Source: Syntrophaceae bacterium UBA1163 (GTDB lineage Bacteria; Desulfobacterota; BSN033; UBA1163). Taken from it: a stretch of DNA of 8,995 bases. The stretch covers positions 1 to 8,995 of the forward strand of contig DBZJ01000130.1 of the NCBI GenBank assembly GCA_002311635.1, given 5' to 3'. Shown here piece after piece: positions 5,832-8,995 of this stretch (position 1 is its first letter; each line of letters starts with the position of its first letter). Below the pieces are notes generated by a model that searched no databases, was not told the DNA's origin, and saw only the letters and a list, made by a program, of their open reading frames with translations. The translations under genes were made by a program, and so were the position numbers.

Positions 5832-5963
5832 TTCTCCCAAGGTCCCCGGAAAAAACGCTTTTTCCATTCTCTGATGAAGAGGCTCCGTCTGAAATGATTT
5901 CGTCTGGCTCCGTGTTCCGCTATCGATGAAACCGCCATACATTGTCTTTGTAGTGTCTCCCTA

Positions 5964-5987
5964 GACAAGAAAAGGATTGATCTTGTC
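5964..5987. promoter_or_regulatory. Operator-like inverted repeat over the -35 box
   Basis: GACAAGA (5964-5970) and TCTTGTC (5981-5987) are perfect reverse complements with a ten-base spacer. The right arm covers the end of the -35 element of the yvlD-like promoter and the start of its spacer. A dimeric regulator bound here would block RNA polymerase, so repression is the simplest reading. The regulator is not in the window. Confidence 0.45.
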
Positions 5988-6005
5988 ATCGGTGTGCCCT
6001 ATACT
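5977..6005 (+). promoter_or_regulatory. Sigma-70 promoter of the yvlD-like gene
   Basis: TTGATC (5977-5982) and TATACT (6000-6005) are separated by exactly 17 bases and match the consensus at four and five of six positions. The predicted start is near 6012, giving a leader of about 29 bases that contains the AGGAGG at 6031-6036. Confidence 0.75.
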
Positions 6006-6040
6006 GGGATAAATGAGAATCCATACCTGAAGGAGGAACC

Positions 6041-6382
6041 ATGTTCTTCATCATTCGTTTAGTCATTAATATGGTGGCCATTCTGATCATCTCTTATCTT
6101 TTTCCAAAAATGATCTGGGTGGATGGTTTCTTAGCGGCCCTGGTAGCCGCCTTCCTGCTGGGGGTTGTCAATACGATTATCCGGCCCGTTCTGGTTTTGC
6201 TCACTCTCCCCCTCACTTTGGTAACCCTGGGACTCTTCTTGCTGGTGATCAATGGGCTGATGCTCTGGTTGGTGTCCGCCTTCGTCAGGGGATTTCACGT
6301 GAGTGGTTTTTGGGGGGCGGTCCTGGGTTCAATTCTGATCAGCATCGTGAGCTGGATATTGTCCAGGTTTTTGCCTTACTGA
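6041..6382 (+). CDS. yvlD: YvlD / phage holin 4-2 family membrane protein (113 aa)
   Basis: It is almost entirely hydrophobic, with four membrane segments at about 3-22, 28-47, 52-82 (one long segment, perhaps split) and 90-110. The family hallmark is the loop VVNTIIRPVLVLLTLPLTLV (42-61), with N44 and R48-P49, followed by LGLFLLVINGLMLWL. The length near 110-115 residues is that of the family. Although the Pfam name mentions holins, most members are chromosomal inner-membrane proteins linked to envelope stress, not lysis; this one has no lysin or phage neighbour. AGGAGG at 6031-6036 sets the start at ATG 6041. It is a single-gene unit with its own promoter and operator-like repeat, and ends 12 bases from the convergent DUF3786 gene. 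Confidence 0.93.
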   Translation: MFFIIRLVINMVAILIISYLFPKMIWVDGFLAALVAAFLLGVVNTIIRPVLVLLTLPLTLVTLGLFLLVINGLMLWLVSAFVRGFHVSGFWGAVLGSILISIVSWILSRFLPY

Positions 6383-6394
6383 TCCGCTCAGGCC

Positions 6395-7036
6395 CTACAT
6401 GACCGTCGTCCTCATATCGCCCTGAGATTGATTCAAATAGTCGGTGAGCAGCCAGGCGAGAATGGCCATGGATTCCATGTCTAAATATTTTTCTGCCCGA
6501 CGCTCGAACAGCAAAAGGCATTGTGCGGAGAATTCCTCATCTGCATCATTAAAAAGGAGCAGGATGGGAATAAGGGGAAGGGGATCGAATTTCATCGATA
6601 GTTGGTAACCCCAATCCAGGCCTGGGTCCTTGCCGCCCAGTTGGAGGCATGCCCTTTTTAAGGTTTCAAGCCTTCCGGCGAAGTTTTTTACAATCGCTTT
6701 TTCTGTATTGCTTTGAAATCCTCCTACAAACGGGGAGGCATCCTTAAAATCTTTATAGGAAACCCAATCCTGTCCGTCCACTTCCCCGACCAGCATATGA
6801 AGAAGGTATTGGCACAAGACCACCTTGACGGAGTGAATCGGTTCTTTTCCAGAAGGACCCACAATCCCTCCGGAGGAAATTTTATAAAGTTGGCCGAAGA
6901 GGGGGAGCAGGATGGCGTCCCCTTCCATTTCGACTCCTATTCTATTGGCTACCCTCGGAAGATCGACCTGGCGCAGTTGCCTCAGGTAATCCTGATAGAT
7001 TTGTTCGAAGACAGACGCTTTTTGCTCTGAGTCCAT
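6395..7036 (-). CDS. DUF3786 domain protein (213 aa)
   Basis: The sequence follows the DUF3786 pattern: an early LYKISSGG segment, HSVKVVLCQYLLHML (67-83 region), DGQDWVSYKDFKDASPF, FAGRLETL, LGGKDPGLDWGYQL, PLPLIPILLLF and DEEFSAQCLLLFERRAEKYL. It is a soluble protein with only two cysteines and no metal motif. The family is common in strict anaerobes and has no proven function; it is often found near corrinoid or iron-sulfur proteins. The gene begins 36 bases after the rubrerythrin-like stop and in the same reading frame. The leader just before ATG 7036 contains CCTCC and no Shine-Dalgarno sequence, so translation is probably coupled to the upstream gene. A later start would cut into the domain. 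Confidence 0.92.
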   Translation of the reverse strand: MDSEQKASVFEQIYQDYLRQLRQVDLPRVANRIGVEMEGDAILLPLFGQLYKISSGGIVGPSGKEPIHSVKVVLCQYLLHMLVGEVDGQDWVSYKDFKDASPFVGGFQSNTEKAIVKNFAGRLETLKRACLQLGGKDPGLDWGYQLSMKFDPLPLIPILLLFNDADEEFSAQCLLLFERRAEKYLDMESMAILAWLLTDYLNQSQGDMRTTVM

Positions 7037-7072
7037 ATTTGGAGGAATGGCAGTGTCATGTAGCGAATAGGA

Positions 7073-7600
7073 TTATTGACCATCCAGCGTATGATGTTCC
7101 GCCTTCCGGTACCACGAAGCAGGATCAATGAAGTATTCTTCCGTATCCTTGAGGGAAACGTAATGCTCATTTTCCATCCTTGCCAGTAGATCAAAGAACT
7201 GCTTTTCTTTAGGGTTCGTTACGCTGTCCCTTAGCTCAGCGTAAAACTTCGCCCCCTTGGCCTCGAAATCGATAGCCGTTCGGACCGCCTCCAGGTCGTC
7301 CGAATCTCCTTTGGCTGTCTCATCCACTTTTTTGACGAATTCAAGCAGGATATCTTTCACAATGGTATCTCTTACTTTGAGAGGGACGGTCTCGGGCCAC
7401 TTTTCCTGTTTGGCCCACTTTTGATGGAGTTGTTTCAGCCGTTCATAATGTTCCAGCTCGTCGTCCCCAATCTGCTGGAACATCTTCTTGCCAAGAGCAT
7501 TTTTCGTTCTTTTCGCATGCTTCAGATAGAACTCTCGCTCCCTCGTCTCGTTATTGAGAGCCACCTGCAGAGCATTGAGACGATCTTTTTCTTTTATCAT
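7073..7600 (-). CDS. Rubrerythrin-like diiron protein without rubredoxin domain (175 aa)
   Basis: Two half-sites of a ferritin-like four-helix bundle are visible. The first has E18 (E-x6-Y, ending FY at 24-25) and E48-x-x-H51 in DDELEHYERL. The second has E113 (again seven residues before a tyrosine, FY at 119-120) and E143-x-x-H146 in MENEHYVSL. These six residues are the expected diiron ligands. There is no CxxC pair at either end, so the rubredoxin-like electron-transfer domain of true rubrerythrin is absent. A peroxide- or oxygen-detoxifying role is known for the family and is inferred here. GGGAGG just upstream supports ATG 7600. It is the first gene of a two-gene unit with the DUF3786 protein. 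Confidence 0.93.
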   Translation of the reverse strand: MIKEKDRLNALQVALNNETREREFYLKHAKRTKNALGKKMFQQIGDDELEHYERLKQLHQKWAKQEKWPETVPLKVRDTIVKDILLEFVKKVDETAKGDSDDLEAVRTAIDFEAKGAKFYAELRDSVTNPKEKQFFDLLARMENEHYVSLKDTEEYFIDPASWYRKAEHHTLDGQ

Positions 7601-7638
7601 CCTTCCTCCCTTAAGTTCAGGATCTTTGATGTCTTTTT

Positions 7639-7667
7639 ATATTATCCCAGTTCCTCTTATCTATCAA
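7639..7667 (-). promoter_or_regulatory. Sigma-70-like promoter of the rubrerythrin-DUF3786 unit
   Basis: On the minus strand TTGATA (7667-7662) is followed after 17 bases by TAATAT (7644-7639), matching the consensus at five and four of six positions. Transcription would start near 7632, leaving a leader of about 32 bases. GATAAT, partly overlapping, is a closer -10 match but would give a 15-base spacer. Confidence 0.55.
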
Positions 7668-7724
7668 GAAGTCTGTATCTGAATTTAGTGCATGGTGGGA
7701 GAGGAAAGGGAAGTTTGGCTTCAA

Positions 7725-8525
7725 TTAAAAATTCAGTTTCCCTTGAAGAAACCTGGGGGATTTGTCTTCTGGTTCAACATTTGGTCCATTTAATACTACC
7801 TGATTCTGCTCTTCTTTAAACGGGGTAGCGCGATTTGCCCCGAGGTTCTCCAGGTAACCGCCAACTGACTTTCGTGATAATCCAGCAACCCCCAATCGGT
7901 GGAGCGCCTCATTATCCTCATGATCGGATGTAAAAACAGGAATGCGAACAGCGAGAATTTGTTTAGCCAATGAGAGCGTCTTGGTTGCCTTCTCTGCGAA
8001 GGGAACAAAAACGACATCAGATAGGGCACAAGCGAGCCAGTTTCTATTTATAATATTTGGCCGCTTCATCTTGCCCTCTTTGGGAGGGGAAACGGAGAGC
8101 ATTAATAAATTCCCTTCCTTTGCCCGGCGGAAATACTCCTGCCTTTCTGGAAACTCATGGAGGGGTGGGTAGAATCTTGTCTCAAGAAATGACTCAAAGG
8201 TTTCGCGCTCCAAGCCTTTTGCTGTAAATAAGGTCACGGTTAAATTCTTTCTAAATAGCCCGAGGCGGAATATCTCTGTTTCCATGACAGAGTGCCAACC
8301 ACCGATCAGATTGATATCGTATTCACGAATGGTGAACAGCAATTGATTGGCAGCCATCATGGCCAGACCGCTGATGGAATCGGCAGAGATCACGGCCATG
8401 GTGAACCTGTTAAGGAAGCCTAAAGGGCCACAGTAGAACATTTGCCCTGGAGAATCCTTCCCAAGGCGTTGGAGCAAGCGTTTAGGATAATTTTGATCTG
8501 AAGGGGTTAGGATTTCATATTCCAT
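7725..8525 (-). CDS. DprA/Smf-like (SLOG superfamily) protein (266 aa)
   Basis: The sequence follows DprA in order: YPKRLLQRL (13-21), FYCGPLGFLN (30-39), a Rossmann strand MAVISADSISGLAMMAANQL (43-62) where DprA has GSR..S..G, INLIGGW (71-77), NLLMLSVSPPKE (139-150), then NRNWLACALSDVVFVPFAEK (160-179), which corresponds to the RNR-iIaglS segment, and AKQILAVRIPVFT. The classical GxR arginine is replaced, so the nucleotide or DNA pocket differs. No helix-turn-helix is visible at the C-terminus. True DprA loads RecA on single-stranded DNA; this is a divergent cousin. It overlaps the methyltransferase gene by 19 bases, so it is co-translated and probably works with it. Role in DNA modification or defence is inferred. 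Confidence 0.85.
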   Translation of the reverse strand: MEYEILTPSDQNYPKRLLQRLGKDSPGQMFYCGPLGFLNRFTMAVISADSISGLAMMAANQLLFTIREYDINLIGGWHSVMETEIFRLGLFRKNLTVTLFTAKGLERETFESFLETRFYPPLHEFPERQEYFRRAKEGNLLMLSVSPPKEGKMKRPNIINRNWLACALSDVVFVPFAEKATKTLSLAKQILAVRIPVFTSDHEDNEALHRLGVAGLSRKSVGGYLENLGANRATPFKEEQNQVVLNGPNVEPEDKSPRFLQGKLNF

Positions 8526-8995
8526 AACCTTTTTGCTGCCTCATTTAGTTCATCCTGCAATTTTTCGATTTCCTTCCCGTGGGCAACCAAGTCATGGGCC
8601 CTTTGAGAAAGTTCGACAATCTTCATATGAATCTTATTATCACCATTAAACTTAGGAATAGCAAGATGACTCATTACGGATGGCGCTCCAAAACCTCTTC
8701 CGGCAGAAGAGAAACTTCGAATATATCCGTCAACAACATCTGAGTTTAGGATACCGCAAAGATAATGGGCTTCCTTTTCATCCTCCACAGGAAAAAAAGA
8801 GGTCGTATCCGTGGAAATGGCCGTTTTCAAACCAAAGGGAGTTCGCAGTCTGGACAAAACCACCGCAACCATTTTCGAGGCCATCCGTTTCCAAACAACG
8901 CGATATTTTGAAAATGATTCTTCACTGATGTTGTACATAGAGTAGAAAGGTGCGATGGGTTCTCGCCTGATGACTTTATAAGCTATGCCAGAAAA
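8507..8995 (-). CDS. C-terminal part of an N-6 adenine DNA methyltransferase-like protein (partial, runs off the window)
   Basis: The frame is open from the right edge to TAG 8509-8507, giving 162 visible residues; the methionine at 8938 is internal, since IAYKVIRREPIAPFYS reads on before it. The part seen resembles the target-recognition end of Eco57I/TaqI-type and related N6 methyltransferases: YRVVWKRMASKMVAVV, TDTTSFFPV, EAHYLCGILNS, then SFSSAGRGFGAPSVMSHLAIPKF and a helical LSQRAHDLVA-EIEKLQDELNEAAKRL tail. The catalytic NPPY motif would lie outside the window. It could be a stand-alone modification enzyme, an R-M-S fusion, or the methylase of a larger system. The 19-base overlap with the DprA-like gene shows a common transcript. 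Confidence 0.82.
   Translation of the reverse strand, partial: FSGIAYKVIRREPIAPFYSMYNISEESFSKYRVVWKRMASKMVAVVLSRLRTPFGLKTAISTDTTSFFPVEDEKEAHYLCGILNSDVVDGYIRSFSSAGRGFGAPSVMSHLAIPKFNGDNKIHMKIVELSQRAHDLVAHGKEIEKLQDELNEAAKRLWNMKS

Larger units (their letters stand above)
5726..6040. other. 315-base gap with hairpins and the yvlD-like promoter
   Basis: No further gene is supported; the minus-strand open frames here have no family resemblance I can see and no SD. The gap holds a perfect 11-base inverted repeat (5797-5831), a smaller one GGAAAAA-ACGC-TTTTTCC (5848-5865), a direct repeat GGCTCCGT at 5881 and 5906, and the promoter plus operator-like repeat at 5964-6005. Confidence 0.5.

Noticed and set aside
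5742..5989. Two overlapping minus-strand open frames upstream of the zinc-ribbon gene
   Set aside because: They have arginine- and phenylalanine-rich, low-likelihood sequence, run through the promoter and hairpin signals of the yvlD-like gene, and lack SDs.
6041..6382. Phage holin reading of the YvlD-like protein
   Set aside because: The family name is historical; no lysin, phage structural gene or prophage signal is in the window and the gene has its own chromosomal-type promoter.
6713..7030. Plus-strand 105-residue open frame opposite the DUF3786 gene
   Set aside because: The opposite strand is clearly the DUF3786 coding sequence; this frame has no SD and no recognisable domain.

Overview
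The window looks like chromosomal DNA of an anaerobic, sulfate-reducer-like or syntrophic bacterium of the former Deltaproteobacteria (Desulfobacterota). This is inferred from family content, not from a marker gene. The families are a DUF3795 cysteine protein, a DUF3786 protein, a Tat-signal DUF362 protein, a rubredoxin-less rubrerythrin-like protein, several tiny Cys-rich or zinc-ribbon proteins, and a membrane-protein operon behind a near-consensus sigma-54 promoter. There are no tRNA or rRNA genes, no CRISPR array and no recognisable insertion sequence.

Left part (1-1260) looks accessory. It holds the C-terminal end of a protein with a PD-(D/E)xK nuclease-like core, whose reading frame is broken near the window edge. 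Next comes a protein with a sigma-70 region-2-like N-terminus and a long charged coiled coil where region 4 would normally be. Positions 1386-4173 carry, all on the plus strand, a DUF3795 protein with an added zinc ribbon, a 65-residue Cys-rich protein, a YgjP-type HExxH metallopeptidase and a Tat-signal DUF362 protein. A roughly 320-base gap inside this stretch holds a GC-rich hairpin.

Middle (4174-6382). A sigma-54 promoter (TGGCAC-N5-ATGCA) stands 29-30 bases ahead of the likely ribosome binding site and start of a three-gene operon: two tandem paralogous small membrane proteins sharing a QLIPA-(x)IL-(xx)SFIG core, then a stand-alone receiver domain with an altered acidic pocket. Behind it, on the minus strand, is a 46-residue zinc-ribbon protein that is easily missed. 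Then comes a YvlD/phage-holin-4-2 family membrane protein with a clear sigma-70 promoter, overlapped at its -35 by a 7+7 inverted repeat that looks like an operator.

Right part (6395-8995), all minus strand. A rubrerythrin-like diiron protein is followed by a DUF3786 protein in the same frame, 36 bases on, both behind one sigma-70-like promoter. Further right, a DprA/SLOG-like protein overlaps by 19 bases the end of an N-6 adenine DNA methyltransferase-like gene that runs off the window. That overlapping pair is the best candidate here for an unfamiliar restriction or defence-type system. The two missing neighbours, left of base 1 and right of base 8995, are needed to judge whether either edge belongs to a defence island.
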